DNA of 64,000 nucleotides from Streptomyces sp. HSG2 (GCF_016598575.1 NZ_CP066801.1:2046001-2110000); one strand, 5' to 3'; counted from the stretch's first letter, positions 25,431 through 34,656 are shown. A program made the numbers and translations. Notes: generated by a model from the sequence alone, not told the origin.

Positions 25431-26888
25431 TTGACATCCCGCCCCCCGGCGACCGGACGTCGCCTCCCGCCCCTCTGGTCGCTGCCCGCGCTGTGGACGG
25501 TGGCCCTCGGGCTCTGGGAGCTGTCCCGTCAAGAGAGCGTGTGGCGTGACGAGGCGGCCACCTGGCAGGTCGCCCTGCGGTCCCCGGGCGAGATAGGGCA
25601 CCTGCTCGGACAGGTCGACGCCGCTCACGGGCTCTACTACCTGTCGATGCACGGGGTCTTCGCCGTCTTCGGGCCCGGCGTCTCCGCGCTGCGACTGCCG
25701 TCCGTGCTGGCCGTGGCCGTGGCCGCGTCCTGTGTCACCGTCATCGGCCGCCGGCTGGGCGGGAACATCGCCGGTCTCGGGGCCGGAACGGCCCTCGCCC
25801 TGCTCCCGGCGGTGCAGTTCCACCTCCAGGAAGGCCGGCCGTACGCGCTGGTCCTCGCCGGTGTGGCGATCTCCACACTGATGCTGGTGACCCTCCTCCT
25901 GGACCCCTCCGGGGCGAGCGCGCCACGCTGGGTGGCCTACGGCGTGACGATACTGGCGACCGCGCTGCTCAACTGGCTGTCCCTGACGATCCTGCTCGCC
26001 CACGCGGTCACCCTGACCTGGACGGGCGCCCGCCGCTCCGTGTGGATCCGATGGGCCCTGACAGCCGCGGCGGCCGGGGCGGGAGCCCTCCCCCTCGTTC
26101 TGCTCAGCCTGGGCCAGTCCGCCCAGGTCTCCTGGATCCCCGCGCTCACCTGGCACACGCTGATCGGCCCGGCGGTACTGTCGGCGGTCGGCGGTCTCGG
26201 CGCGCTCCTGGAACGGCCGCGCGGACGCCGGCTCTCGGTGACCGCCGTCGGGCTTCCGCTGCTGGTGGTGCCACTGCTCACCCTGGCGCTCCTCTCCCTG
26301 ATCCGGCCTCTCTTCGTCGACCGGTACGTCCTGTTCGCGATGCTCGGCCTCGCCCTGCTGATCGGGGCCGCCCTGGAGGCGGCCGTCCGGGCCGCGAGAC
26401 CTCGATTCCCGCGCGCCGCCCGATGCGTGCTCCCGGTCGCGGTCGTCCTGGCCTGGTCGGCGCTGCTCCCGCACTCGCTGGCCACCCGGTCCCCCGCGAG
26501 CCGGGTCGACGACGTCCTCGCCGCGGCGGCGGACGTCGACAGGCTCGCCTCACCGGGGGACGCCGTCCTGTTCGTGCCCGCAGCGCGCCGCGACACCAAG
26601 TCCGTCTCGCCCGGGGCGTTCACGGGGCTCCGGGACATCGCGCTGGCCCGGGACCCGGTGGAATCCGGCACGTTGAAGGGGGTGGAGGAGTCCCCTGACC
26701 GGATACGCCGGGAGATGCTGACGCGTCGACGGATCCTGCTGGTGACCGACGCCCCGGAGGCCGCGCGACCCCTCTCGGCGGAACGGGATCGCGTCAAGAC
26801 GGACACTCTGCGGCGATACTTCACACCGGTCGCGGACGAGCGGGCACGCGGACGGCGAGTGATCGTCTACGAGCGGGGCGAGGGCTGA
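25431..26888 (+). CDS. GT-C fold (family 39-like) membrane glycosyltransferase
   Basis: A 485-residue membrane protein with about ten helices. The first extracytoplasmic loop carries VWRDEAATWQVA, the acidic catalytic-loop motif of GT-C enzymes that use polyprenyl-phosphate sugars. It also has FHLQEGRPYALVLAGVAIST, typical of family 39-like enzymes. The last ~150 residues include a soluble region. TTG 25431 is proposed as start because GAGAAGG lies 7 bases upstream; a longer frame from 25224 would read through the palindrome and has no protein character. The acceptor is unknown. Confidence 0.82.
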   Translation: MTSRPPATGRRLPPLWSLPALWTVALGLWELSRQESVWRDEAATWQVALRSPGEIGHLLGQVDAAHGLYYLSMHGVFAVFGPGVSALRLPSVLAVAVAASCVTVIGRRLGGNIAGLGAGTALALLPAVQFHLQEGRPYALVLAGVAISTLMLVTLLLDPSGASAPRWVAYGVTILATALLNWLSLTILLAHAVTLTWTGARRSVWIRWALTAAAAGAGALPLVLLSLGQSAQVSWIPALTWHTLIGPAVLSAVGGLGALLERPRGRRLSVTAVGLPLLVVPLLTLALLSLIRPLFVDRYVLFAMLGLALLIGAALEAAVRAARPRFPRAARCVLPVAVVLAWSALLPHSLATRSPASRVDDVLAAAADVDRLASPGDAVLFVPAARRDTKSVSPGAFTGLRDIALARDPVESGTLKGVEESPDRIRREMLTRRRILLVTDAPEAARPLSAERDRVKTDTLRRYFTPVADERARGRRVIVYERGEG

Positions 26889-26918
26889 CCGCGCCCTCCC
26901 GGCGGGCCGCCGCCTCGG

Positions 26919-28043
26919 TCAGCCCGTGCCGGCGCGGACCCGATCGGCGAGCCTGCCCATCCGCGCTCGGGCGGCCCGCAACGCGTCGAGGTCGGCGGCG
27001 GCCGGGCCCGGCTCGGCCGCCAACTCGCTCCACAACTCGATCAACTCGGCACCGAGTTCCATCCCCTGCCGGGGGTCCCGGACCGCGCGCCAGGCGGTCA
27101 GCGCGCCGTGGACACCGCCGTAGGCGGCCTCCGGGTCGCCCGTCCGACGATGGGCGCGCGCCGAATCCAGGCAGAGACGCAGCGCGCGGACGGGGTCCCC
27201 GGAGAGGAAGGCGACGTAGGCGGACACCTCGCGCAGGCGCAGCACCTCGGGATGGTCCGGCCCGAGGAGTCGAGAGGCCCGTGCCCGTGCCTCGGCGGCC
27301 TCCCGGTCCGCTTCGGCCGTTCGACCGGACCGGATCGCCTCGTGGATCCGTCCGACGGCCTCCGCGAGGAAGGCGGGCGTCTCGATGGCCGGCCGCTCGC
27401 CGCCCGGGTCCGCTCCCAACACCGCCTCGGCCACCGCGTCGAAGCCGCGAGGCGGGGTGCGTGAGGGCGCGGGCGCCGCGTCCGCGCCGGTGGAGGGGCG
27501 CGCCGGGGGCTCCGGTGGGCCGCCCGGCGCCTCCATCCGGGGAGGCGGGCCGAACGCGCCCGTCGGGGGCGCCACCGTGCCCCGGACGACCGTGGGGGCC
27601 GTGGGGGAGGCCACGAGCGCGAGGGTGACGGGCGTGGACGCCGGCGTGGTGGCGCGGGGCGCCGACCGCGTCGGATCGGGTACCGCGCGTGGTCGGTCCG
27701 CGGCGGGCTCGGTGGCCCGCACGGGGTCGCCTGCCAGGTGGCTGGCCCCGTCCGGGTCGACGCGGAGCGGGACGACCCAGCCGATCGTCTCGTCGTGGAC
27801 GGTGGCCAGGACCGGCCGACCGGCGGCGAGTGCCAGGCACTGCAACCGGTCGAGCACGGCGGCCTGAACCGACTCGCCGGGGCCGGGCGAGACCGGGACG
27901 CCGTCGACCGAGCCCGGGCCCTCGCCCCGTACGCGGACCTCCAACGGCCCGGCCCGCCCGGCCCCCGAGGCGGAAGGGGTGGAGACGAACGGCCTCTCGA
28001 CGGGCCGGTCGTCTCGTCTGCGGTCGCGGCTGAGTCGAGCCAT
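26919..28043 (-). CDS. TPR-like hypothetical protein
   Basis: A 374-residue soluble protein. Residues ~30-110 form a compact N-terminal domain (ending ETIGWVVPLRVDPDGASHLA). A Pro/Ala/Thr-rich linker follows (~110-200). The C-terminal ~150 residues are helical with tetratricopeptide character (RLLGPDHPEVLRLREVSAYV, then AFLSGDPVRALRLCLDSARA). GAGGGGACG precedes the ATG. The TPR part suggests a scaffold or regulatory role, but the function is unknown. It runs convergently with the glycosyltransferase. Confidence 0.8.
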   Translation of the reverse strand: MARLSRDRRRDDRPVERPFVSTPSASGAGRAGPLEVRVRGEGPGSVDGVPVSPGPGESVQAAVLDRLQCLALAAGRPVLATVHDETIGWVVPLRVDPDGASHLAGDPVRATEPAADRPRAVPDPTRSAPRATTPASTPVTLALVASPTAPTVVRGTVAPPTGAFGPPPRMEAPGGPPEPPARPSTGADAAPAPSRTPPRGFDAVAEAVLGADPGGERPAIETPAFLAEAVGRIHEAIRSGRTAEADREAAEARARASRLLGPDHPEVLRLREVSAYVAFLSGDPVRALRLCLDSARAHRRTGDPEAAYGGVHGALTAWRAVRDPRQGMELGAELIELWSELAAEPGPAAADLDALRAARARMGRLADRVRAGTG

Positions 28044-28628
28044 CGTCCCCTCACTCGTCGGCGGGCCGCGCGGCCCGGTCGCCGCGTCCGGCTCCGCACC
28101 GTCGGCGCTGTTCGGGCCGTCGCCTTCGAGTGTCTCCGGCTGTCCACGGCTCCCGCGTCACCACGCTGTCACAGGCTCGTCCCAGGAGGTCGCGCCCCGC
28201 CGGTGGGGGCGAGGGGTTCCTGGTGCGCGGGGCGGACGGACCCGGCGCGCGGACCGGGCCGAGAGACCGGGCCCCCCGGGGGGCGGCGGCGAGCGTCGGG
28301 AGATCCGTCCGACCGGAGCCGCGGCCACGCCGACCACCTCGCGGGCATCGCTTGGCGCGGTCCCGCCCGCGGCTCCGCTCCCGCCGGTCCGGCGGACGTG
28401 CCACCGCCTCCGGGCTTCTCACCCGAATCGGTGAGGAGGGGCGCTCCCCCGCGACGTCCGGGCGGTCGGAGTCTGGGCGGGCGGCCGGTCGGTGTCGGGG
28501 CGGGGCGTGGGGGCCGTCGGCCCCGCCGGGGTCGCGGGCGGGTGCGGACGCCCGATCCCGAGGGCACGGCCCTTGCCCTGCCGCGGTGGGGCGTTCCGCG
28601 CGGGGGCCGGGCGGGAGCCCGGGGTCGC
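28044..28628. other. Intergenic region upstream of the TPR-like gene
   Basis: 585 bases between the polyprenyl synthase stop and the TPR-like start, both on the minus strand. Open frames here have no recognisable protein character. It should hold the promoter of the TPR-like gene, but no convincing element was seen. Confidence 0.5.
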
Positions 28629-29639
28629 TCAGCCGGCCCGGTGGACCACGGCGTCGCAGAGATCCACCAGCGCGGTCTTGGCCTCGCACTCCGGCAGTGG
28701 TGTCAGGGCGGCGCGGGCCTCCTCGGCGTATCGGACGGTGTCCCGCCGGGCCTGGAGCAGCGCCGGGTGGGCGCGCAGCAGGCGCACCGCCTCGGCGAGC
28801 CGGGCGTCGTCGCCGAGGTCGGCGTCGAGCAGCTCGCACAGCTCCCGGTCCTCGGGCAGCCCGAGGCGCGAGGCGCGCTCGCGCAGGCGCAGTACCGGAA
28901 GGGTGGGGATGCCCTCGCGCAGGTCGGTGCCGGGGGTCTTGCCGGACTCGCGGGAGTCGGAGGCGATGTCGAGCACGTCGTCGGCGAGTTGGAAGGCGAC
29001 GCCGAGCCGCTCCCCGTACTGGGTGAGCACGTCCACCACGCTCTCCCGCGCGCCGGAGAGCATGGCGCCGAAGCGGCAGGAGACCGCGACCAGGGAGCCC
29101 GTCTTGCCGCCCAGCACGTCGAGGTAGTGGTCGACGGGGTCCCGCCCGTCCTGCGGCCCGGCCGTCTCCAGGATCTGCCCGGCGACGAGCCGCTCGAAGG
29201 CCTGTGCCTGGACCCGGACGGCCTCGGGGCCGAGGTCGGCGAGGATCCGAGAGGCACGCGCGAAGAGGAAGTCGCCGGTCAGCACGGCGACGGAGTTGGC
29301 CCAACGGGTGTTGGCGCTGGGCACCCCGCGGCGCACGGCGGCCTCGTCCATCACGTCGTCGTGGTAGAGCGTGGCGAGGTGGGTCAGCTCCACGACGACG
29401 GCAGACGGGACGATGCCGGGGGCGTCGGGGTCGCCGAAGCGGGCGGCGAGCATCACCAACAGGGGACGGAACCGCTTGCCACCGGCTCGCACCAGGTGCT
29501 GGGCGGCTTCCGTGATGAACGGCACCTCGCTCTTCGTCGCTTCGAGCAGCCCTTCCTCGACAGCCGCCATCCCGGCCCGGACATCGGCCTCCAGAGCCTG
29601 GTCCCGCACGCTCAGCCCGAACGGCCCGACGACGGTCAC
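28629..29639 (-). CDS. Long-chain polyprenyl diphosphate synthase
   Basis: A 336-residue trans-prenyltransferase that condenses isopentenyl diphosphate onto allylic primers to make a long isoprenoid chain. Both Asp-rich motifs are present: LYHDDVMDEA (first) and LADDVLDIASD (second), plus GGKRFRPLLVML at the substrate entrance. Length and motifs fit the hepta/octaprenyl synthases that provide the menaquinone side chain. This fits the mqnC and menG genes at 56-59 kb, although the product length cannot be read from the sequence. GTG 29639 has AGGAGA 7 bases upstream. Confidence 0.92.
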   Translation of the reverse strand: MTVVGPFGLSVRDQALEADVRAGMAAVEEGLLEATKSEVPFITEAAQHLVRAGGKRFRPLLVMLAARFGDPDAPGIVPSAVVVELTHLATLYHDDVMDEAAVRRGVPSANTRWANSVAVLTGDFLFARASRILADLGPEAVRVQAQAFERLVAGQILETAGPQDGRDPVDHYLDVLGGKTGSLVAVSCRFGAMLSGARESVVDVLTQYGERLGVAFQLADDVLDIASDSRESGKTPGTDLREGIPTLPVLRLRERASRLGLPEDRELCELLDADLGDDARLAEAVRLLRAHPALLQARRDTVRYAEEARAALTPLPECEAKTALVDLCDAVVHRAG

Positions 29640-30144
29640 GAGGGGTCTCCTGTCTGCTGGTGTCTTCTGGCGGCTACGCGGTTCGTCGATAGGTCGCCGA
29701 CCTCATCCGCGTCAGCGTATCCGGTCACGTTTCGATCACCGCGAGCGCCCGCCATCGGGGGTCGGGCGGCGTTCGATCACGGAAGGCCCCCTCCGATCAG
29801 GTGATACGCCGGACCGGCGGCCGGCGGGTCGCTCACGGGGGCCTCCGGCACGCGGGAGGCCCCTCGGGCCCCCGCGCTCGACCCCGGCTCGCTCCGACGC
29901 CGCCCCGCCCCCACGGGACGCGCACCGCCTCGGCGGGAGATCAACGCCCGATTGTCGCTTTCCATACCTTTTGCCACCTTCCCGATCGGGAGTGAGTTGA
30001 CTCACCCGACCCAGGTGTCACCGCGGTCACCGTCGCCCCCTCCCGGCCCCGGACGAGGGCCAGTTGACCCCCGACAGGACCCCGCCGCCACCCCGGCCCG
30101 GGGGGCGGATCTCGGATGCCCGGCGATTCGGGCGAATCAACCCC

Positions 30145-30174
30145 TTGTTCCGGACATGCCCCCTCGCATACGTT
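30145..30174 (+). promoter_or_regulatory. Promoter upstream of the c-di-AMP riboswitch
   Basis: TTGTTC (30145-30150) and TACGTT (30169-30174) with an 18-base spacer. This would start transcription near 30181, just before the riboswitch aptamer, leaving a leader of about 210 bases. Confidence 0.5.
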
Positions 30175-30185
30175 CCCGGCTTGTC

Positions 30186-30381
30186 GGGTGGACGCCCAGT
30201 CCTGCCGCCACCCGAACCGACACCCATCGATCGACCCACCCACGGCAGGAGCGGGGGACCCAGGTACATCGCCGTACGGTCACCCACCGGCACGGCTCGG
30301 GGTGAAGCCACGTCCCTCGCGGGCGCGGCCGGGCATCTCCCGCCCGAACCCGACAGCTCACCTCGCAGGCGTGGGAGAGGA
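30186..30381 (+). ncRNA. ydaO-yuaA (cyclic di-AMP) riboswitch
   Basis: The leader of the secreted transglycosylase gene shows the conserved blocks of this class in the right order. These are GGGGGACCCAGGTA near 30253-30266, TCGGGGTGAAGCCA at 30297-30310, and CCGAACCCGACAGCTCACCT starting at 30344, followed by CGCAGGCGTGGGAGAGGA up to the ribosome site. In actinomycetes this riboswitch sits before resuscitation-factor and cell-wall hydrolase genes and lowers their expression when c-di-AMP is high. The aptamer ends at the ribosome site, so control could be by transcription termination or by masking translation. Confidence 0.92.
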
Positions 30382-30391
30382 ACCCCATCAC

Positions 30392-30889
30392 ATGTTCGCC
30401 ACAGACCCGCCCCGCCCCGCCCGGCCCGTCCGGAACGGGCGCCTCGCCCGCAGGCTCGCCGCCCTCGGCGCCGGCGCCGCCGTCCTCGCCCTCCCGCTCG
30501 TCGGCGCCACGAGCGCCGTCGCCGCCACGAGCGCGCAGCCGGTCACGACGGCCACGTCGGCCGGCTACACCGACGACCTCGACGGCTGGATCCGCGCCTC
30601 CCTCGACGTCATGGCCCGGCACGGCATCCCGGGCTCCTACGACGGGATCCACCGCAACATCATGCGGGAGTCGTCCGGCGACCCCCAGGCGATCAACAAC
30701 TGGGACGTCAACGCCCTCAACGGCACTCCGTCCAAGGGCCTGCTCCAGGTGATCGACCCCACCTTCACCGCCTACCACGTGGCCGGCACCTCCTGGGACC
30801 CGTACGAGCCCGTGGCCAACATCACCGCCGCCTGCAACTACGCCGCCGCGACCTACGGCTCCATCGACAACGTCTTCGGCGCCTACTGA
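30392..30889 (+). CDS. Secreted transglycosylase (SLT-like) cell-wall protein
   Basis: A 165-residue precursor with a basic N-terminus and a signal peptide (hydrophobic core LAALGAGAAVLALPLV, cleavage near AVAA at ~45). The mature ~115 residues form one compact lysozyme/SLT-like domain. The probable catalytic Glu is in NIMRESSGDPQAINNWD, followed by SKGLLQVIDPTFTAYHV. It would cleave peptidoglycan glycan strands during growth or spore outgrowth. Expression is expected to be controlled by the c-di-AMP riboswitch in its leader. ATG 30392 has GAGAGGAA upstream. Confidence 0.9.
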   Translation: MFATDPPRPARPVRNGRLARRLAALGAGAAVLALPLVGATSAVAATSAQPVTTATSAGYTDDLDGWIRASLDVMARHGIPGSYDGIHRNIMRESSGDPQAINNWDVNALNGTPSKGLLQVIDPTFTAYHVAGTSWDPYEPVANITAACNYAAATYGSIDNVFGAY

Positions 30890-30899
30890 GCCCCGGGGG

Positions 30900-30981
30900 C
30901 GCCCCGGCCCTCCCCGCACCGCACCGCGCCGTCGCCGCCGACTCCGACCCGCTCCGCCCACGCGGACGCGGGGCCGGGGCG
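30900..30981. terminator. Possible bidirectional terminator between convergent genes
   Basis: Perfect 11-base arms cgccccggccc (30900-30910) and gggccggggcg (30971-30981) surround a 60-base loop between the transglycosylase and HAD gene ends. The loop is large, so this is tentative. Confidence 0.35.
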
Positions 30982-31005
30982 TCGGCGTCGGTGTCGGCGC
31001 GGCGA

Positions 31006-31812
31006 TCAACTCGGGAAGAGCCGCTCCAGGACGGCCGCGACCCCGTCGTCCTCGTTCGATCGGGTGACCTCGTCGGCCACCGCGAGCAGTTCGGGGTGGG
31101 CGTCGGCCATCGCGACGCCGTGCGCGGCCCACCGGAACATCGGGATGTCGTTGGGCATGTCGCCGAAGGCGACGGTCTCCTCCGGCCCGACCCCCCACCG
31201 TGCGGCGGCCATCGCCAGTCCGGTCGCCTTGGTGACCCCCGCCGGCTGCAACTCCACCGTGCCCGGCCCCGACATCGTGACCGTCGCGAGAGTCCCCACC
31301 ACGCCGCGCGCCGCAGTGGCCAACTCGTCGTCGCTCAGGCGTGGATGGCGCAGCAACACCTTGCTGATCGGCGCGGTCCACAGGTCCTCGCGGCGGTCGA
31401 CACGCACGGCGGGCAGCGTCGGACGCGGCATCCGGTACCCCGGCTCGATCAACGTCAGTCCGTCGGTGCCGTCCTGGTCGACACCCGCGTACACCTCACC
31501 CACCTCGGCCTCGATCTTGCCCAGGGCGGTCTCGGCCGGCTCCCGGTCCAGGGTGACCGACCACAGCAGCCGGTCGCTCCCGGCGTCGTAGAGTTGCGCG
31601 CCCTGGCCGCACACCGCCGGACCCACGCAGCCGAGTTCCGCCAAGAGCGACCGTACCCGGGGCGCGGGCCGGCCGGTCACCACCAGGTGCCGCGCACCGG
31701 AGTACACCACCCGCGCCAGAGCGGCCCGCGACCGCGCCGACACGGTGTCGTCGCCGCGGAGCAGCGTTCCGTCGAGATCGGTGGCCACGAGCGTGTACGC
31801 GATGGGGTCCAT
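31006..31812 (-). CDS. HAD-family (Cof-type) phosphatase
   Basis: A 268-residue cytoplasmic hydrolase of the haloacid dehalogenase superfamily, Cof/YbjI branch. The nucleophile motif is VATDLDGTLLRGDD near the N-terminus, motif II is LVVTGRPAP, and the metal-binding motif is VAFGDMPNDIPMF near the C-terminus. The substrate is likely a small phosphorylated metabolite but is not known. ATG 31812 is chosen so that the nucleophile falls at the usual distance. TATTCT lies 7 bases upstream with no ribosome site, so the message may be leaderless. Confidence 0.92.
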   Translation of the reverse strand: MDPIAYTLVATDLDGTLLRGDDTVSARSRAALARVVYSGARHLVVTGRPAPRVRSLLAELGCVGPAVCGQGAQLYDAGSDRLLWSVTLDREPAETALGKIEAEVGEVYAGVDQDGTDGLTLIEPGYRMPRPTLPAVRVDRREDLWTAPISKVLLRHPRLSDDELATAARGVVGTLATVTMSGPGTVELQPAGVTKATGLAMAAARWGVGPEETVAFGDMPNDIPMFRWAAHGVAMADAHPELLAVADEVTRSNEDDGVAAVLERLFPS

Positions 31813-32180
31813 GATCAGAGAATACGGACATCGCGTTCCGCCGCCCCGGGCCCGGACCACACCCGAAACGGTCGCGATGGCGGACGGTCAGGAACGGTCC
31901 GACGCCGCGCGGTTCGCGCCCGGTTGCCGGCGCATCCGGTACCGCCCGCGAGCCACGCCGATCGAGCCCCGAGGCCGGACCCGGCGACCGCTCGCGACGC
32001 CCAGGCCCCGAGACCGTCGCCCGTTCCCGTCCCGCGCGCGACACCGGAGCCCTGCCCAGGACCCACGCGTCACACGTAACGTGGGCGCGGCCCGCGGCCA
32101 CCCCGGCGACGGCACTCGACCGCGGCACCACGCACGGCGCACCCCGCGCAGACGCGAACACGAGAGCGAGGCAGCACCCG
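31813..32180. promoter_or_regulatory. Divergent promoter region, HAD phosphatase / fumarylacetoacetase
   Basis: About 370 bases. It holds a -10-like TATTCT for the leftward HAD gene and, 100 bases before the fumarylacetoacetase start, the perfect 11-base palindrome cacgtaacgtg (32073-32083), nested in a looser cccacg...cgtggg symmetry. The palindrome could be a regulator site for the aromatic-degradation gene, but no known operator matches it clearly. Confidence 0.4.
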
Positions 32181-33392
32181 ATGCCCCCCTTCGATGTCCC
32201 CGAGGGCGACCCCTTCGGCCCGCACAACCTCCCGTACGGCGTCTTCTCCCTCCCCGACACCGGGCGGCGGACGGTGGGCGTCCGGCTCGGCGACCACGTC
32301 CTCGACGTCGGCGCGGCGGCCCGGGCGGCCGGCTCCCGTCACGCCTCGCTGCTCGACCGGCCGAGCCTCGACCCCCTGCTCGCGGCGGGCCCCGCCGTCT
32401 GGTCGGACGTACGGCGCGATCTCCTCGCCTGGGTGAGCGAACCCGCACACCGGGAAACACTGGAACCGCTGTTCCATCCCCTGGCGTCGGTCGCCCTCCA
32501 CCTGCCCTTCACCGTGGCCGACTACGTCGACTTCTACGCCTCGGAGAACCACGCCCGCAACGTCGGCCGCATCTTCCGCCCGGACGCGGCGGACCCCCTC
32601 ACCCCGAACTGGAAGCACCTGCCGATCGGCTACCACGGCCGCTCCGGCACGGTGGTCGTCTCGGGCACGGACGTCGTGCGCCCGTCCGGGCAGCGCAAGG
32701 CACCGGCCGACGCCGCCCCCGTCTTCGGTCCGTCCCTCCGGCTGGACATCGAGGCCGAGGTGGGCTTCGTGGTCGGCAAGCCCTCCCCGCCCGCCCGCCC
32801 CGTGCCACTGGGGGACTTCCGCGAGCACGTCTTCGGCCTGTGCCTGCTCAACGACTGGTCCGCGCGGGACATCCAGGCCTGGGAGTACGTCCCGCTCGGC
32901 CCCTTCCTCGGCAAGTCCTTCGCGACCTCGGTGTCGGCCTGGATCACCCCCCTGGACGCCCTGGAGTCGGCCCGGGTGGCCCCCCCGGAGCGCACCCACC
33001 CCCTGCTGCCCTACCTGGACGACTCCGGCGAGGAACCCGGCGGCTACGACCTGAGGATCACCGTCGACGTCAACGGACACCCGGTCTCCGAGCCCCCGTT
33101 CGCCACCATGTACTGGACCGCCGCCCAGCAGTTGGCCCACCTGACCGTCAACGGGGCGTCGCTGCGGACCGGCGACCTGTACGGCTCGGGAACCGTGAGC
33201 GGCCCCACCGAGCGCGAGCGGGGCTCACTGCTGGAACTGACCTGGAACGGCCGACGGCCGCTGGCCCTCCCGGACGGAGAACGGGCCTTCCTGGCGGACG
33301 GGGACGTGGTCACCCTCTCCGGCTGGGCCCCGGGCGCCGGCGGCAGCCGGGTGGGGCTGGGCGAGGTCACCGGACGGGTGGTCGCCGGCTGA
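32181..33392 (+). CDS. fahA: Fumarylacetoacetase
   Basis: A 403-residue hydrolase that splits fumarylacetoacetate to fumarate and acetoacetate, the last step of tyrosine and homogentisate breakdown. Hallmarks are DYVDFYASENHARNVGRIFR (metal/catalytic region), LPIGYHGRSGTVVVSG, LDIEAEVGFVVG, and LLNDWSARDIQAWEYVPLGP. Length matches the family. The ATG at 32181 follows a GAGAGCGAGG region. No other tyrosine-pathway gene is adjacent, so it stands as a single gene. Confidence 0.95.
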   Translation: MPPFDVPEGDPFGPHNLPYGVFSLPDTGRRTVGVRLGDHVLDVGAAARAAGSRHASLLDRPSLDPLLAAGPAVWSDVRRDLLAWVSEPAHRETLEPLFHPLASVALHLPFTVADYVDFYASENHARNVGRIFRPDAADPLTPNWKHLPIGYHGRSGTVVVSGTDVVRPSGQRKAPADAAPVFGPSLRLDIEAEVGFVVGKPSPPARPVPLGDFREHVFGLCLLNDWSARDIQAWEYVPLGPFLGKSFATSVSAWITPLDALESARVAPPERTHPLLPYLDDSGEEPGGYDLRITVDVNGHPVSEPPFATMYWTAAQQLAHLTVNGASLRTGDLYGSGTVSGPTERERGSLLELTWNGRRPLALPDGERAFLADGDVVTLSGWAPGAGGSRVGLGEVTGRVVAG

Positions 33393-33541
33393 CCGGAGCC
33401 CGGCCCCGAGACCTCCGCGCGGCCGGTGCTCGACGGGGAAGCGCCGCGGTGACGGGCGCGCGCCCCGCGGCAGGGGACGGCTCGCAGGCGTCCGGCTCCG
33501 GCGGCTGACGTGAGCCGGCGCGTTTGGGCATACTGGCGGGC

Positions 33542-33584
33542 GGGTGGGAAGGGCCATGCGCCCCGGGCACGGCCCTTCCCACCC
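33542..33584 (+). terminator. Hairpin between fumarylacetoacetase and M56 peptidase genes
   Basis: A perfect 14-bp stem (gggtgggaagggcc 33542-33555, ggcccttcccaccc 33571-33584) with a 15-base loop, 150 bases after the fumarylacetoacetase stop and 93 before the next start. Probably a terminator for the former. Confidence 0.75.
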
Positions 33585-33676
33585 CCCGCGGCCGGCACCC
33601 CCGGCGTCGGCGCCCGCGGGCTCCGCGTCCGACGGCGAACGCGGAGGTGTCCGCGCTGTCCGCATGGGAAGGGCTC

Positions 33677-34615
33677 ATGGCCTTCTGTCTGCTCCTGCTG
33701 AGCGTGGTCGCGCTGACCACCGCCGTCCCGGCGGCGCGGGCACTGAGCCGGGCCGAGTGGACCGAACGCGATCCGATCGTCGGGCTCTGGGCGTGGCAGT
33801 GCCTCGTCGCCGGGGCGCTGCTGTGCATCCCCGCGGCCCTGGCGCTGGGCGGCTCCGCCGTCTTCGACACCGTCCACGCCCGGCTCTTCGCGCCCGCCCC
33901 GCCCGAGGTGGCCGCGGCCTACGCCCTGTCCCCCGGGCCCGCCGGAGCCGCCGCGCTGGTCCTGTTGCCGGCCTGCGGCGCGGGTTGGACGGTCGCCGTC
34001 CTCGTCCGCGAACTGCTCGCCGCGCGTCGCCGCCACGCCAGGTCCCGCGCCCGGCTCCGGGAACGCGCCCCAGAGTTGCCGGCGGGGCTGGCCGGCGGGG
34101 CCGACCCGCTGCTCGTCGTGGAGGACGCCTACCCCGACACCTGGCGGGTGCCCGGTCGGTCGCCCCGCCTGGTCGTCACCACCGGCGCGCTGCGACGCCT
34201 GAGCGACGGCCAGCTCGACGCCGTGCTCACCCACGAGCGCGACCACGCCCGTGCCCGGCACGACTGGCTGCTGCACCTGTCCACCGCGCTCGCCGACGGC
34301 TTCCCGCGGGTTCCCCTGTTCGCCCACTTCCGCGACCAGACACACCGGCTGGTGGAACTCGCCGCCGACGACGCGGCCTCCCGCCGCTGCGGTCACCGGA
34401 CCACGGCCCTGGCCCTCATCGAGCTGAACCAACACCGCGGAGTGCTCTCCTGCGCCTCCAGCCACCGCCTCCTCGGTGAGCGCGTCGGTCGACTCCTGGA
34501 TCCCCGGCCCCGGCCGCGCCGCCGACGACGCGCTCTGGCGACGGCCGCCGCGTCGCTCGTCCCCCTCCTGCCCCTGGTGATCACCTTCGTCCCGGGCCTC
34601 ACCGCCCTGCCCTAG
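33677..34615 (+). CDS. M56-family (BlaR1-like) membrane metallopeptidase
   Basis: A 312-residue membrane protein with helices at both ends and the zinc-protease motif HERDH in VLTHERDHARARHDWLLH. The protease domain lies between the third and fourth hydrophobic segments (~120-280), as in the peptidase part of BlaR1. There is no extracellular sensor domain. Actinomycetes usually pair such genes with a BlaI/MecI repressor, but none is present on either side here. The ATG at 33677 has GGGAAGGG a few bases upstream. Confidence 0.88.
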   Translation: MAFCLLLLSVVALTTAVPAARALSRAEWTERDPIVGLWAWQCLVAGALLCIPAALALGGSAVFDTVHARLFAPAPPEVAAAYALSPGPAGAAALVLLPACGAGWTVAVLVRELLAARRRHARSRARLRERAPELPAGLAGGADPLLVVEDAYPDTWRVPGRSPRLVVTTGALRRLSDGQLDAVLTHERDHARARHDWLLHLSTALADGFPRVPLFAHFRDQTHRLVELAADDAASRRCGHRTTALALIELNQHRGVLSCASSHRLLGERVGRLLDPRPRPRRRRRALATAAASLVPLLPLVITFVPGLTALP

Positions 34616-34625
34616 CCGAGGCGCG

Positions 34626-34656
34626 CGGCCTCCGGGGGCCCGGTCCCCGGAGGCCG
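34626..34656. terminator. Bidirectional terminator between M56 peptidase and recQ
   Basis: A perfect 12-bp stem (cggcctccgggg 34626-34637, ccccggaggccg 34645-34656) with a 7-base loop, lying between two convergent gene ends. Confidence 0.85.
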
